A stretch of 64,000 nucleotides of DNA from positions 422,676,233-422,740,232 of the forward strand of contig NC_057809.1 of NCBI RefSeq assembly GCF_018294505.1, written 5' to 3'. A program made the translations under genes and the position numbers. Source of the stretch: Triticum aestivum (Eukaryota > Streptophyta > Magnoliopsida > Poales > Poaceae). The notes beneath the pieces were generated by a model. That model saw only the letters and a program-made list of their open reading frames with translations, was not told where the DNA came from and made no database searches. Positions 33,081-45,296 of the stretch are shown piece by piece. Numbering within the stretch: the stretch's first letter is position 1; each line of letters starts with the position of its first letter.

Positions 33081-33518
33081 CTAGCCACTCAGGACTGTGT
33101 GTTCGGGATTGTGTGTTCTCGGGTTTAAATACCTAGCCTCTCCAACCAGACATACGACTGTCACAGCACTTCGAACTGATCTACCTAATCTTTGTCTTCA
33201 CCGAGCTACTGGTTCTATTTCCTCAACTCTTCCATTTCCTCAACTCTTCCATTTCCTCATTCAGATACTATTGTACTCGATCGTTACTATTTGAAAACTT
33301 TGACTGAATACTTTCTCAATTTCTTCAATCCTATTTCTTTAGTTAGTTTATCTTCAGCCTGCTCATCCTGTGTTTATATTACTTGTACTCTATGCTCGTT
33401 TTCATTTCTTCATGGTGACTCTGCTACTACTCTGTTATTCTTGCATCTGGATACTTATTCCACTGCTAAGTAGTTCGTTGCTTAGGAATTTCCTCACCCT
33501 GAAATTCCTCAGTGACAA
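33081..33518 (+). other. unclassified flank, continued after G at 58936
   Basis: T/C-rich sequence with no gene. It includes a 17-bp unit (tttcctcaactcttcca) repeated twice plus a partial at about 33219-33262. It ends with gacaa (33514-33518), the target duplication of G. Removing G joins it to atttgtaaaaatcacctatt at 58941, so it is the pre-existing target of G. The joined end (ctctagtcgatataacgcac) looks like the 3' end of an LTR, but I cannot name it. Confidence 0.5.
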
Positions 33519-34148
33519 TGTCGGGGATATACCCCGCGCCGTAACCTGGCCGGAAGTATAACCCGGCTGGACTTGGCGACTCACAAGAGAGCCGGCTGAT
33601 ATTTGGCGTTTCATTTGTAAGCCGCCCAGAGATTGGCCGCTCACTGGTAACCCGGCAGGTGGGGCCGACAGATGATAAGGCCCAAGGCCCAGAAGGCCGG
33701 TTTATGTTAATGGTGGGCCGGTTTAAGAGGAAAGGCATGAGGAATATTTACCTTACAAGGAGTCAAGACCCGGACTTGTATCCGGTTTGTATTAGAAGGT
33801 AGACTAGTCCTAATCCTAATAGGACTCGACATGTAACCCGCCCCACTAACTTATATAAGGAGGGGCAGGGCTACCCAAAGAGGGACAAGGAAGAAGAAAC
33901 AATCTCTAGGGCTAAACACAAAGAGCCGGTTTACCGGCGACTCCGTCATGATGATAATGAGACCTAGCCACAAACAGCATGTAGGGTTGTTACCGGATGA
34001 TGTTTCCCGGGGCCCGAAGCTGTCTAAACCTTTGTCTTGCGTGTTGTGTCTCTTGATTATGATCAACCCCTTCAAGCTACCGCATAGATGCGTTGGTCTC
34101 ACGACTAAGTCCTCACACTAGGACATCTGCCGTGACAAATCCATGACA
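33519..34148 (+). repeat. G 5' LTR
   Basis: tgtcggggatataccccgcg...aatccatgaca, 630 bp. Contains a palindromic start (ggggatatacccc). Confidence 0.96.
33852..33858 (+). promoter_or_regulatory. G 5' LTR TATA box
   Basis: tatataa followed by ggaggggcaggg. The same box occurs in the right LTR at about 58639-58645. Confidence 0.7.
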
Positions 34149-34150
34149 GT

Positions 34151-34168
34151 TGACGCCCACCGTGGGGC
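34151..34168 (+). promoter_or_regulatory. G primer-binding site (tRNA-Lys type)
   Basis: tgacgcccaccgtggggc starts two bases after the LTR. It matches 17 of 18 bases of the complement of the 3' end of plant tRNA-Lys(CTT) including CCA, as I remember that tRNA. The one mismatch is the third base. Confidence 0.85.
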
Positions 34169-35110
34169 ATGCACACGGTGGTGTTGAGTTCTTGGAGGGA
34201 TCTGTCCTAGGGATCGAGGGACTCGCAATTTTTCAGATGAAGAAGAGCTGGTTTGAAAGGATTTACATCAGTATAAAGTTCAGCAGTCCAGATTTGACGA
34301 TTTGTGAGATTTAAGGTTTAAAAGGAATTAGGGTTGCGATCGGTTCGCTACTGTAAGTTGCCAAGAAGTCGACATCCGGAAATGTTTCCTACGCCGCCCC
34401 CTAATCGCTACAAGCCCTGTGTTTTCTGGACCATAGGAAAACTACGTGTGAAGAGAATTGCATCTACAACAGCGGATCCATTTTGACTTCTAAGGGGTTT
34501 GGTGATCCAAACTTCACGCAACATTACCCATCCATGGTTTCCACAGGTTTGACCGGGTCTAGGTGGGGACTTGATGCCATCCACGTGGGGTCAAGATAAA
34601 GTTGTTTGCTATCCAAGAGAAGATTATGGTTTGGGAAAAAAAGGATGACCACGACCCGGAGGAGGATTTCATCTTCAACGCCACAACTCGCCTGGTCCGA
34701 GTCTTCCCCGGACTACCGAGTCACCAAATCGCCTTGGCTTCGAGATGTTGCGTTCATCCTTGAGCCGGCCGAACCCGTGGTTCTGAAGTTGCCTCGCCAA
34801 ACCCTCGCGTTGAGCGGCTGAGCTCTGCCGTGGCTCTGCCTTCGCCAGCTCGCCGCCGTCTGAGATGCTCCGTCGAGTCGCCCCGCGCCGTGAGTTGCCC
34901 GCCCTTGCGCCTGGTCAGTTCTGTCCACGACCAAGCCGCCGCCGTTCCGCTGAGTCGCGTACGTGGCCTGAGTAAAGCCGCATGCTCAACCCGCTGTATG
35001 GCCACCCTCGCCGGCGTCAGGCTCGGCCCCTTCTATGTATCGCTATGATCTCAAGCTGCTGATTCCATGGGCCATGGCAGAGACAGCAGTAGGAGGTGAG
35101 AGCTGCGGGG
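34169..35110 (+). other. G interior, left part
   Basis: About 0.94 kb with only short open frames and no gag motif. It ends at the target duplication cgggg (35106-35110) of W. Confidence 0.6.
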
Positions 35111-36630
35111 TGATACGTCCATTTTGCATCATGCTTTTATATCGATATTTATTGCATTATGGGTTGTTATTACACATTGTGTCACAATACTTATGCCTAT
35201 CCTCTCTTATTTTACAAGGTTTACATAAAGAGGGAGAATGTCGGCAGCTGGGATTCTAGGCTGGGAAAGGAGCAAATATTACAGACCTATTCTGCACAAC
35301 TCCAAAAATCCTGAAAATTCACGGAAGATGTTTTCCAAATATATAAAAAAATACTAAGAGCAAGAACTTCACCGGGGGGGCACACCCTTCCCATGAGGCT
35401 GGGGGCACGCCCTACCCCCCAGGGCACGCCCCCTACCTCGTGGGCCCCCTGGTGGCCCTCCGCTGGCCATCTTCTGCTATATGGAGTCTTTCGATGGGGA
35501 AAAATGATAAGCCATCTTCTCGGACGAAAATCTGCCGCCACGAGGCGGAACCTTGGCGGAACCAATCTAGGGCTTTGGCAGAGCTGTTTTGCCGGGGAAA
35601 CTTCCCTCCCGGAGGGGGAAATCATCACCATCATCATCACCAACGCTCCTCTTATCGGGAGAGGGCAATCTTCATCAACATCTTCATCAGCACCATCTCA
35701 TCTCAAAACCCTAGTTCATCTCTTGTATCCAATTCTTATCTCCAAGTCCGGGATTGGTGCTAGTAGGTTGCTAGTAGTGTTAATTACTCCTTGTAGTTGA
35801 TGCTAGTTGGTTTAATTGGTGGAAGATCATATGTTTAGATCCTATATGCATATTAATACCCCTCTGATTATGAACATGTTTATGCTTTGTGAGTAGTTAC
35901 TTTTGTTCCTGAGGACATAGGAGAAGTCTTGCTATTAGTAGTCATGTGAATTTGGTATTCGTTCGATATTTTGATGAGAAGTATGTTGTCTCTCCTCTAG
36001 TGGTGTTATGTGAACGTCGACTACATGACACTTCACCATTATTTGGGCCTAGAGGAAGGCATTGGGAAGTAATAAGTAGATGATGGGTTGCTAGAGTGAC
36101 AGAAGCTTAAACCCTAGTTTATGCGTTGCTTCGTAAGGGGCTGATTTGGATCCATATGTTTCATGCTATGGTTAGGTTTACCTTAATACTTTTGTTGTAT
36201 TTGCGGATGCTTGCAATAGAGGTTAATCATAAGTGGGATGCTTGTCCAAGTAAGGGCAGCACCCAAGCACCGGTCCACCCACATACCAAATTATCAAAGT
36301 ACCGAACGCGAATCATATGAACGTGATGAAAACTAGCTTGACGATATTCCCATGTGTCCTCGGGAGCGCTTTACATCATATAAGAGTTTGTCCAGGCTTG
36401 TCCTTTGCTACAAAAAGGATTGGGCCACCTTGCTGCACCTTATTTACTTTTGTTACTTGTTGCTCGTTACAAATTATCTTATCACAAAACTATCTGTTAC
36501 CACTTATTTCAGTACTTGCAGAGAATACCTTGCTGGAAACCGCTTATCATTTCCTTCTGCTCCTCGTTGGGTTCGACACTCTTACTTATCGAAAGGACTA
36601 CGATAGATCCCCTATACTTGTGGGTCATCA
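35111..36630 (+). repeat. W 5' LTR
   Basis: tgatacgtccattttgcatc...gtgggtcatca. A TATA-like aaatatataaaa lies near 35337. Confidence 0.96.
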
Positions 36631-36641
36631 AGACTCTTTTC

Positions 36642-36659
36642 TGGCGCCGTTGCCGGGGA
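36642..36659 (+). promoter_or_regulatory. W primer-binding site (tRNA-Asp type)
   Basis: tggcgccgttgccgggga, 11 bases after the LTR. This is the primer site typical of Athila-type elements, complementary to tRNA-Asp as I remember it. Confidence 0.8.
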
Positions 36660-36736
36660 GTGAAGCGCCTTTGGTAGGTGGAATTTGGTAAGGAAAAATT
36701 TATATAGTGTGCTGAAATTTACTGTCACTTGTTACC

Positions 36737-37253
36737 ATGGAAGGTAATCCTCTGAGGGGCTTGTTCGGGGTATCTTCACCCCGACCAGTAGAGCAAAGAG
36801 TTGCTCCTCAACCTACTGAACCTACTGAAAATGAAATGAAAATGAAAATGCTTGCTTTGAAGTTCCTTCGGGTATGATAGAAAAACTGCTAGCTAATCCT
36901 TTTTTAGTAGATGGAACAAAACATCCTGATGAACATTTGATATATGTGGCTGAAGTTTGTGGATTATTTAAGCTTGCAGGTGTACCCGAAGATGTTGTTA
37001 AGAAGGTCTTCCCCTTATCTTTGAGGGGAGATGCATCGACATGGTATAGGCTATGTGATGATATGAGGTCTTGGAATTACAAACGATTGAAATTGGAATT
37101 TCATCAGAAGTTTTATCCTATGCATCTTGTTCATCGTGATCGCAATTATATATATATAATTTTTAAACTCGCGAAGGAGAAAGCATCGCTCAAGCTTGGG
37201 GGAGGCTTAAATCAATGTTATATTCATGCCCCAATCATGAGCTCTCAAGATAA
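36737..37253 (+). pseudogene. W gag (frameshifted)
   Basis: Begins MEGNPLRGLFGVSSPRPVEQ at 36737, reaches a stop near 36876, and continues in a second frame from 36874 with IEKLLANPFLVDGTKHPDEH, VFPLSLRGDASTWYRLCDD and LEFHQKFYPMHLVHRDRNYI, a capsid-type core. Another frame change near 37155 leads to the out-of-frame end at 37257. The pol frame that follows starts with sequence that also looks like gag C-terminus, so gag and pol were probably one long frame. Confidence 0.8.
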
Positions 37254-40200
37254 ATGATTATTCAAAAAATTTATGCTCGTCTTTCTGGTAACAATCGCAC
37301 CATGCTTGATACTTCTTGTGCTGGCTCTTTTATGATGAAGATTATTGAATTCAAATGGGATTTATTAGAAAGAATTAAACGCAACTCTGAAGATTGGGAC
37401 CTCGACAATGGTAAGGAGTCAGGTATGACACCTAGTTTTGATTGTGTTAAATCTTTTATGGATACCGATATTTTTCGTAAATTTAGCACTAAATATGGAC
37501 TTGACTCTGAGATAGTAGCTTCTTTCTGTGAATCTTTTGCTGCTTATGTTGATCTCCCCAAGGAGAAGTGGTTTAAATATCATCCTCCCATAGAAGTAAA
37601 AGTAGCTGCACCTATTAAAGTTGAAGAAAAGACTATCACTTATAATGATCCTATTGTTCCTACTTCTTATGTTGAGAAACCACCTTTCCCTGTTAGGATA
37701 AAGGATCATGCTAAAGCTTCAACTGTAGTTCGTAAAAGCAATATTAAAACATATACACCTCCTGAGCAAGTTAAAGTTGAACCTAATATTGCTATTGTTA
37801 AAGATCTCTTGTCTGATAATATAGATGGGCATGTTATTTATTTCTGTAATGAAACTGCTAGAATTGCTAAACCCCGTGATAAAGATAAACCTAGACCTGT
37901 GGTAGGCATGCCTGTTATTTCTGTTAAAATAGGAGATCATTGTTATCATGGCTTATGTGATATGGGTGCTAGTGCTAGTGCAATACCTTATTCCTTATAC
38001 CAAGAAGTTATGCATGATATTGCACCTGCTGAGATGGAAGATATTGATGTCACAATTAAACTTGCCAATAGAGATACTATTTCACCAATGGGAATTGTTA
38101 GAGATGTTGAAGTCTTGTGTGGGAAAACTAAATATCCTGCTGATTTTCTTGTTCTTGGTTCCCCACAAGATAGCTTTTGTCCCATTATATTTGGTAGACC
38201 CTTCTTAAATACTGTTAATGCTACCATAGATTGCAAAAGAGATGTTGTTACTATCGGTTTAGATGATATGACTCATGAATTTAATTTTTCTAAATTTGGT
38301 AGACAACACCGTGTAGAAGAATTACCTAGTAAGGATGAAATTATTGGTCTTGCTTCTATTGCCGTACCTCCTAGTGATCCTTTAGAACAATACTTGCTAG
38401 ACCATGAAAATGATATGTTTATGAATGAAAGAAGGGAATTAGATGAAGTATTCTTTAAACAGGAGCCTATTCTGAAAAACAATTTACATGTTGAAATCCT
38501 AGGGGATCCTCCTCCACCCAAGGGTGATCCCGTGATTGAGCTTAAACCGTTACCTGATACTCTTAAATATGCTTATCTTGATGAGAAAAAGATATATCCT
38601 GTTATTATTAGTGCTAACCTTTCAGAACATGAAGAAGAGAGATTATTGAAAACTCTGAAGAAGCACCGTGCTGCTATTGGGTATACTCTTGATGATCTTA
38701 AGGGCATTAGTCCCACTCTATGTCAACATAAAATTAATTTGGAAGAAGATGCTAAACCAGTTCGTGATCATCAACGCCGGCTGAATCCTAAAATGGAAGT
38801 AGTGGTAAGAAAGGAGATACTAAAGCTCCTTGAGGCAGGTATAATTTATCCCGTTGCTGATAGTCAATGGGTAAGCCCTGTCCATTGTGTCCCTAAGAAG
38901 GGAGGTATTACTGTTGTTCCTAATGATAAAGATGAATTGATTCCTCAAAGAATTATTACAGGTTATATGATGGTAATTGATTTCCGCAAATTGAATAAGG
39001 CTACTAAAAAAGATCATTACCCCTTACCTTTTCTCGATCAAATGCTAGAAAGATTGTCCAAACATACACATTTTTGCTTTCTAGTTGGTTATTCTGGTTT
39101 CTCTCAAATACCTGTGTCAGCCAAAGATCAATCAAAGACTACTTTTACATGCCCTTTTGGTACTTTTGCTTATAGACGTATGCCTTTTGGTTTATGTAAT
39201 GCACCTGCTACCTTTCAAAGATGCATGATGGCTATATTCTCTGACTTTTGTGAAAAGATCTGTGAGGTTCTCATGGACGACTTTTCCGTCTATGGATCTT
39301 ATTTTGATGATTGCTTGAGCAAACTTGATCGAGTTTTGCAGAGATGTGAAGAAACTAATCTTGTCTTGAATTGGGAAAAGTGCCACTTTATGGTTAATGA
39401 AGGTATTGTCTTGGGGCATAAAGTTTCTGAAAGAGGTATTGAAGTTGATAAAGCCAAGGTTGATGCTATTGAAAAGATGCCATGTCCCAAGGACATCAAA
39501 GGTATAAGAAGTTTCCTTGGTCATGCCAGTTTTTATAGGAGGTTCATTAAGGACTTCTCAAAAATCTCTCGGCCTCTGACTAATTTATTACAAAAAGATA
39601 TACCATTTGTTTTTGATGATGATTGTGTAGAAGCATTTGAAATACTTAAGAAAGCATTGATCTCTGCACCTATTGTTCAGCCACCTGATTGGAATTTACC
39701 CTTTGAAATTATGTGTGATGCTAGTGATTATGCTGTAGGTGTTGTTCTAGGACAAAGAGTTGATAAGAAACTAAATGTTATTCAATATGCTAGTAAAACT
39801 CTAGACAATGCTCAAAGAAATTATGCTACTACTGAAAAAGAATTCTTAGCAGTTGTATTTGCTTGTGATAAGTTTAGACCTTATATTGTTGATTCTAAAG
39901 TAACTATTCACACTGATCATGCTGCTATTAAATATCTTATGGAAAAGAAAGATGCTAAACCTAGACTTATTAGATGGGTTCTCTTGCTACAAGAATTTGA
40001 TTTGCATATTGTTGATAGAAAAGGAGCTGAGAACCCCGTTGCAGACAACTTGTCTAGGTTAGAAAATGTGCTTGATGACCCACTACCTATTGATGATAGC
40101 TTTCCTGATGAGCAATTAAATGTCATAAATGCTTCTCATACTGCTCCATGGTATGCTGATTATGCTAATTACATTGTTGCTAAGTTTATACCACCTAGTT

Positions 40201-40724
40201 TCACATACCAGCAAAAGAAAAAGTTCTTCTATGATTTGAGGCATTACTTTTGGGATGACCCACATCTTTATAAAGAAGGAGTAGATGGTGTTATTAGACG
40301 TTGTGTACCTGAGCATGAACAGGAACAGATCCTACGCAAGTGTCACTCCGAAGCTTATGGAGGACACCATGCTGGAGATAGAACTGCCCATAAGGTACTG
40401 CAATCTGGTTTTTATTGGCCTACTCTCTTCAAGGATGCCCGTAAGTTTGTCTTATCTTGTGATGAATGTCAAAGAATTGGTAATATTAGTAGACGTCAAG
40501 AAATGCCTATGAATTATTCACTTGTTATTGAACCATTTGATGTTTGGGGCTTTGACTATATGGGACCTTTTCCTTCCTCTAATGGTTATACACATATTTT
40601 AGTTGTTGTTGATTACGTTACTAAGTGGGTAGAAGCTATTCCAGCTAGTAGTGCTGATCATAACACTTCTATTAAAATGCTTAAAGAAGTTATTTTCCAA
40701 GATTTGGAGTCCCTAGATATTTAA
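37254..40724 (+). pseudogene. W pol: protease, RT, RNase H, integrase N-terminal part
   Basis: 1156 open codons. Rough residue positions: gag C-terminal remainder 1-200 ([20 protein letters not shown]); protease box [13 protein letters not shown] at about 232; RT 460-720 with [32 protein letters not shown] and [11 protein letters not shown] (active-site Asp pair, about 673); RNase H 815-950 ([28 protein letters not shown]); integrase zinc-binding part 1030-1080 ([24 protein letters not shown]) and core start [23 protein letters not shown]. The first RT catalytic Asp is lost: the box reads [13 protein letters not shown] where family members have FLDGYSG (codon gtt near 39083). A one-base loss near 40697 ends the frame inside the integrase. 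Despite the long frame, the enzyme should be inactive. Confidence 0.9.
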
Positions 40725-41485
40725 TGAGTGATGGTGGTTCACATTTTATTCATGGTGCTTTCCGTAAAATGCTTGCTAAATATGATGTTAATCATAGAAT
40801 TGCATCTCCTTATCACCCTCAGTCTAGTGGTCAAGTAGAATTGAGTAATAGAGAACTCAAATTAATTTTGCAAAAGACTGTTAATAGGTCTAGAAAGAAT
40901 TGGTCCAAGAAACTTGATGATGCATTATGGGCCTATAGAACTGCATATAAAAATCCTATGGGTATGTCTCCGTATAAAATGGTCTATGGAAAAGCATGTC
41001 ACTTACCTCTCGAACTAGAACACAAGGCTTATTGGGCTATTAAAGAACATAATTATGATTTTAAACTTGCCGGTGAGAAGAGGTTATTTAATATTAGCTC
41101 ACTTGATGAATGGAGAACCCAAGCCTATGAAAATGCCAAGTTGTTTAAAGAAAAAGTTAAAAGATGGCATGACAAAAGGATACAAATGCGTGAGTTTAAT
41201 GTAGGTGATTATGTATTTCTATACAACTCTCGTTTAAGATTTTTTGCAGGAAAACTTCTCTCTAAATGGGAAGGTCCTTACGTTATCGAGGAGGTCTACC
41301 GTTCTGGTGCAATAAAAATCAACAACTTCGAAGGCACAAATCCGAAGGTGGTGAACGGTCAAAGAATCAAACACTATATCTCAGGTAATCCCATAAATGT
41401 TGAAACCAATGTTATCAAAACCATAACCCCGGAGGAATACATAAGGGACACTTTCCGGAACGTTTCAGACTCCGAAAAGGATTAG
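40724..41485 (+). pseudogene. W integrase C-terminal part (after frameshift)
   Basis: 253 codons continuing the integrase in another frame. MSDGGSHFIHGAFRKML carries the second catalytic Asp and QSSGQVELSNRELKLIL the catalytic Glu. Downstream are MVYGKACHLPLELEHKAYW, a charged stretch (KVKRWHDKRIQMREFNVGDY) and a C-terminal DNA-binding fold (GKLLSKWEGPYVIEEVYRSG). It ends FRNVSDSEKD at 41485, probably the natural end of pol. All catalytic residues are present, but the protein is split by the frameshift. Confidence 0.88.
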
Positions 41486-41798
41486 GTATGTGGTACGGTA
41501 AGTAAACCGACTCCAAAACAGTTTTTAAGGCAATATTTCTCCGTTTTGGAATATTTAGAAAAATAGAAAAATAAGCAGCAGTCCGGGAAGGACACGAGGG
41601 CGGAGGGCGCGCCCTACCCTACTGGGCGCGCCCCCTACCTCGTGGGCACCTCGTGTGCTCTCCGGACTCCGTTTTCATACACGACACGTATTTTGGTTGG
41701 TAAAAATTCATTATATAATCTCCAGGGGGTTCTGAGTCCCGTATCACGCAAAAATCTCATGTCTTTGAGTTGAGTCATCCTGCTGCAGACAGAGCAAC
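41486..41798 (+). other. W spacer between pol and downstream ORF
   Basis: Non-coding, 313 bp. Contains a GC-rich patch (gggcgcgccc) near 41603-41632 similar to one in the W LTR near 44085. Confidence 0.55.
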
Positions 41799-42215
41799 AT
41801 GTCGTCCCAGGATTCGGAAGGAGAAAGCTACGTGGCTGATTACCTTGCAGATCCTAAGATCTATGGGGATGTGGAGCATTGTGGTTGGACTACGAAAGAA
41901 GAAGAGGACTATGAACCCAAGGGAAAGGAGGAGACGAGCTCAGATGAAGATGAAGTCCCACTACCTCAACCTGGGGACATGCATGTGGAGTTCAAAAGGT
42001 CAAGTCTCCCGGATAGAGTAAAGAAACCTAAGATCAAGTTTATTCCTTTTCGCCTCTTGCAGGAGAACAAGCAGGAACTATGCAAAAAGATACTGAGCCT
42101 GGAACAGGAGATCGAGGACCTAAGGGACCAAAATTCTGTCCTCAATCGCAAATTAAGGAAGAAGCCTACGCCATCAATAAAATCTCCACCGTCTCCACCA
42201 ACAAAGAAGAATTGA
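41799..42215 (+). CDS. W downstream ORF, small acidic coiled-coil protein
   Basis: 138 intact codons in the position where Athila elements sometimes carry an env-like or extra gene. The N-terminus is acidic (SSQDSEGESYVADYLADPKI, with an EEEDYEPKGKEETSSDEDE stretch). The middle has a basic patch (DRVKKPKIKFIPFRLL), then a heptad-like Leu/Ile segment (LCKKILSLEQEIEDLRDQN) predicting a coiled coil, then a Pro/Lys-rich tail (PTPSIKSPPSPPTKKN). No signal peptide or membrane segment is visible, so it is not an obvious envelope protein. It is the only undamaged ORF in W. The start ATG is the first in frame. Function unknown. Confidence 0.6.
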   Translation: MSSQDSEGESYVADYLADPKIYGDVEHCGWTTKEEEDYEPKGKEETSSDEDEVPLPQPGDMHVEFKRSSLPDRVKKPKIKFIPFRLLQENKQELCKKILSLEQEIEDLRDQNSVLNRKLRKKPTPSIKSPPSPPTKKN

Positions 42216-43766
42216 GTATCTGGTATGGGCACTCCACTTGGCAACTGTCAAGCTTGGGGGAGTGCCCCAGTATCGTATCATCATCACCTTTATCTTTACC
42301 GTTTTTCTTAGTTCGATCCTTTTGATAATAGCTTGATCTAGTAGAATAAAAGTTCTTAGTATGATCTAGTTGTGAGTTTTTCTTTATTATCCTTCTATGT
42401 AATCGAGTCCATGAGCTATATAATAAAGATTAGTGTTGAGTTAAGGGCTTGATTATTTTTCCATGATCCTAAGTGAATAAAAGAAAAGAGAAAGAAATAA
42501 AAATAAACAAAGAGATCATATGAGTCTTATGGAGAGTAATGAGCTCACATAAAAATAGTATGATGAATAAAAGTTGTTGAGAGTTGACAAACATAGTTTT
42601 GGTCATCGTTGCAATTAATAGGAAGTAATAAAGCAAGAGAGGTCTTCACATATAAATATATTATCTTGGACATCTTTTATGATTGTGAGCACTCATCAAA
42701 ATATGGCATGCTAAAGAGTTGACATTGGACAAGGAAGACAACATAATGGGTTATGTTTTCTTACATCTAAGATGAATTATATTGTCTTGGATTTTCCGAC
42801 ATGATGAGCTTGCCTTTCCCCTCATGCTAGCCAAATTCATTGCACCAAGTAGAGATACTACTTGTGCTTCCAAATACCCTTAAACTAGTCTTGCCATAAG
42901 AGTCCACCATATCTACGTATGGATTGAGAAAGATCCATCAAGTAAGTTGTCATCGGTGCAAGCAATAAAAATTTCTCTCTAAATATGTATGATTGATTGG
43001 TGTGGAGGAAATAAGCTTTATACGAGCGTGTGATATGGAAGTAATAAAAGCGACAAACTGCACAATAAAGGTCCATATCACAAGTGGCAATATAAAGTGA
43101 CGTTCTTTCGCATTAAGATTTTGTGCATCCAACCATAAAAGCGCATGACAACCTCTGCTTCCCTCTGCGAAGGGCCTATCTTTTACTTTTATCTCCTACA
43201 TTGCATAAGGTTCATGGTGATCTTCACCCTTCCTTTTTACATTTTATCCTTTGGCAAGTACAATATGTTGGAAAGATCTTGGTATATATGGCTAATTGGA
43301 TGTGAGTTTTCATGAACTATTACTATTGACATTACCCTTGAGGTAAAACGTTGGGAGGCAAAACTATAAGCCCCTATCTTTCTCTGTGTCCGATTAAAAC
43401 TCCATACCCATAAGTATTGCGTGAATGTCAGCAATTGTGAAAGATTATATGATAGTTGAGTATGTGGACTTGCTGAGAAGCTCTTATACATTGACTCTTT
43501 CCTATGTTATGATAAATTGCAATTGCTTCAATGACTGAGATTGTAGCTTGTTAGTTTTCAATGAAGTTTACGATTCATGCTTGATATTGTGATTGAATTA
43601 TTACTCTAGCATTAGAGATCATATGACAAGAATTATATAAGTTGCTGTTCTAAGAATGATCATGATGCCCTCATATCCATATTTTATTTTTATCGACACC
43701 TTTATCTCTAAACAGGTGGACATATTTTTCGATTTCGGCTTTTCGCTTGAGAACAAGCGAGGTCTA
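42216..43766 (+). other. W non-coding 3' region
   Basis: About 1.55 kb, AT-rich, without supported genes. Long 3' untranslated regions are usual in this lineage. An early block at 42246-42260 (caagcttgggggagtg) resembles the true polypurine tract at 43767. Confidence 0.6.
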
Positions 43767-43779
43767 AGCTTGGGGGAGT
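43767..43779 (+). other. W polypurine tract
   Basis: agcttgggggagt directly precedes the 3' LTR start at 43780. Confidence 0.8.
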
Positions 43780-45296
43780 TGATACGTCCATTTTGCAACA
43801 TGCTTTTATATCGATATTTATTGCATTATGGGTTGTTATTACACATTATGTCACAATACTTATTCCTATTCTCTCTTATTTTACAAGGTTTACATAAAGA
43901 GGGAGAATGCCGGCAGCTAGGATTTTGGGCTGGAAAAGGAGCAAATATTAGAGACCTATTCTGCACAACTCCAAAAGTCCTAAAACTTCACGAAAGATGT
44001 TTTCCAAATATATAAAAAATACTGAGAGCAAGAACTTCACCGGGGAGGCCACACCCTTCCCACGAGGGTGGGGGGCGCCCTACCCCCAGGGCGCGCCCCC
44101 TACCTCATGGGCCCCCTGGTGGCCATCCGATGGCCATCTTCTGCTATATGGAGTCTTTCGATGGGAAAAAATGATAAGCCATCTTCTCGAACGAAACTCT
44201 GACGCCACGAGACGGAACCTTGGCGGAACCAATCTTGGGCTCTGGCGAAGCTGTTCTGTCTGGGAAACTTCCCTCCCAGAGGGGGAAATCATCGCCATCG
44301 TCATCACCAACGCTCCTCTCATCGGGATAGGGCAATCTCCATCAACATCTTCATCAGCACCATCTCATCTCAAAACCCTAGTTCATCTCTTGTATCCAAT
44401 TCTTGTCTCCAAGTCCGGGATTGGTGCTAGTAGGTTGCTAGTAGTGTTAATTACTCCTTGTAGTTGATGCTAGTTGGTTTAATTGGTGGAAGATCATATG
44501 TTTAGATCCTATATGCATATTAATACCCCTCTGATTATGAACATGTTTATGCTTTGTGAGTAGTTACTTTTGTTCCTGAGGACATGGGAGAAGTCTTGCT
44601 ATTAGTAGTCATGTGAATTTGGTATTCGTTCGATATTTTGATGAGATGTATGTTGTCTCTCCTCTAGTGGTGTTATGTGAACGTCGACTACATGACACTT
44701 CACCAATATTTAGGCCTAGATGAAGGCATTGGGGAGTAATAAGTAGATGATGGGTTGCTAGAGTGACAGAAGCTTAAACCCTAGTTTATGTGTTGCTTTG
44801 TAAGGGGCTGATTTGGATCCATATATTTCATGATATGGTTAGGTTTACCTTAATACTTTTGTTGTATTTGCGGATGCTTGCAATAGAGGTTAATCATAAG
44901 TGGGATGCTTGTCCAAGTAAGGGTAGCACCCAAGCACCGGTCCACCCACATACCAAATTATCAAAGTACCGAACGCGAATCATATGAACGTGATGAAAAC
45001 TAGCTTGACGATATTCCCATGTGTCCTCGGGAGTGCTTTACATCATATAAGAGTTTGTCCAGGCTTGTCCTTTGCTACAAAAAGGATTGGGCACCTTGCT
45101 GCATCTTATTTACTTTTGTTACTTGTTGCTCGTTACAAATTATCTTATCACAAAACTATCTGTTACCACTTATTTCAGTACTTGCAGAGAATACCTTGCT
45201 GGAAACCGCTTATCATTTCCTTCTGCTCCTCATTGGGTTCGACACTCTTACTTATCGAAAGGACTACGATAGATCCCCTATACTTGTGGGTCATCA
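43780..45296 (+). repeat. W 3' LTR
   Basis: 1517 bp, matching 35111-36630. Followed by the target duplication cgggg. Confidence 0.96.

Larger units (their letters stand above)
35111..45296 (+). mobile_element. W, Athila-type Gypsy retrotransposon
   Basis: LTRs of 1520 and 1517 bp (35111-36630, 43780-45296), target duplications cgggg at 35106-35110 and 45297-45301, a tRNA-Asp-type primer site, gag, pol in the order protease-RT-RNase H-integrase, an extra downstream ORF and a polypurine tract. Family resembles the wheat Athila-like groups (WHAM/Sabrina type, from memory). By eye the first 270 bp of the LTR pair differ at roughly 5% of sites, so this is not a very recent insertion. Confidence 0.95.

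Noticed and set aside
34151..34168. Assigning G to an autonomous Gypsy family from its primer site
   Set aside because: The tRNA-Lys primer site alone is shared by unrelated elements, and the interior has no coding sequence to classify.
41799..42215. Calling the W downstream ORF an envelope protein
   Set aside because: No signal peptide, no transmembrane segment and no cysteine pattern. Only the position is env-like.
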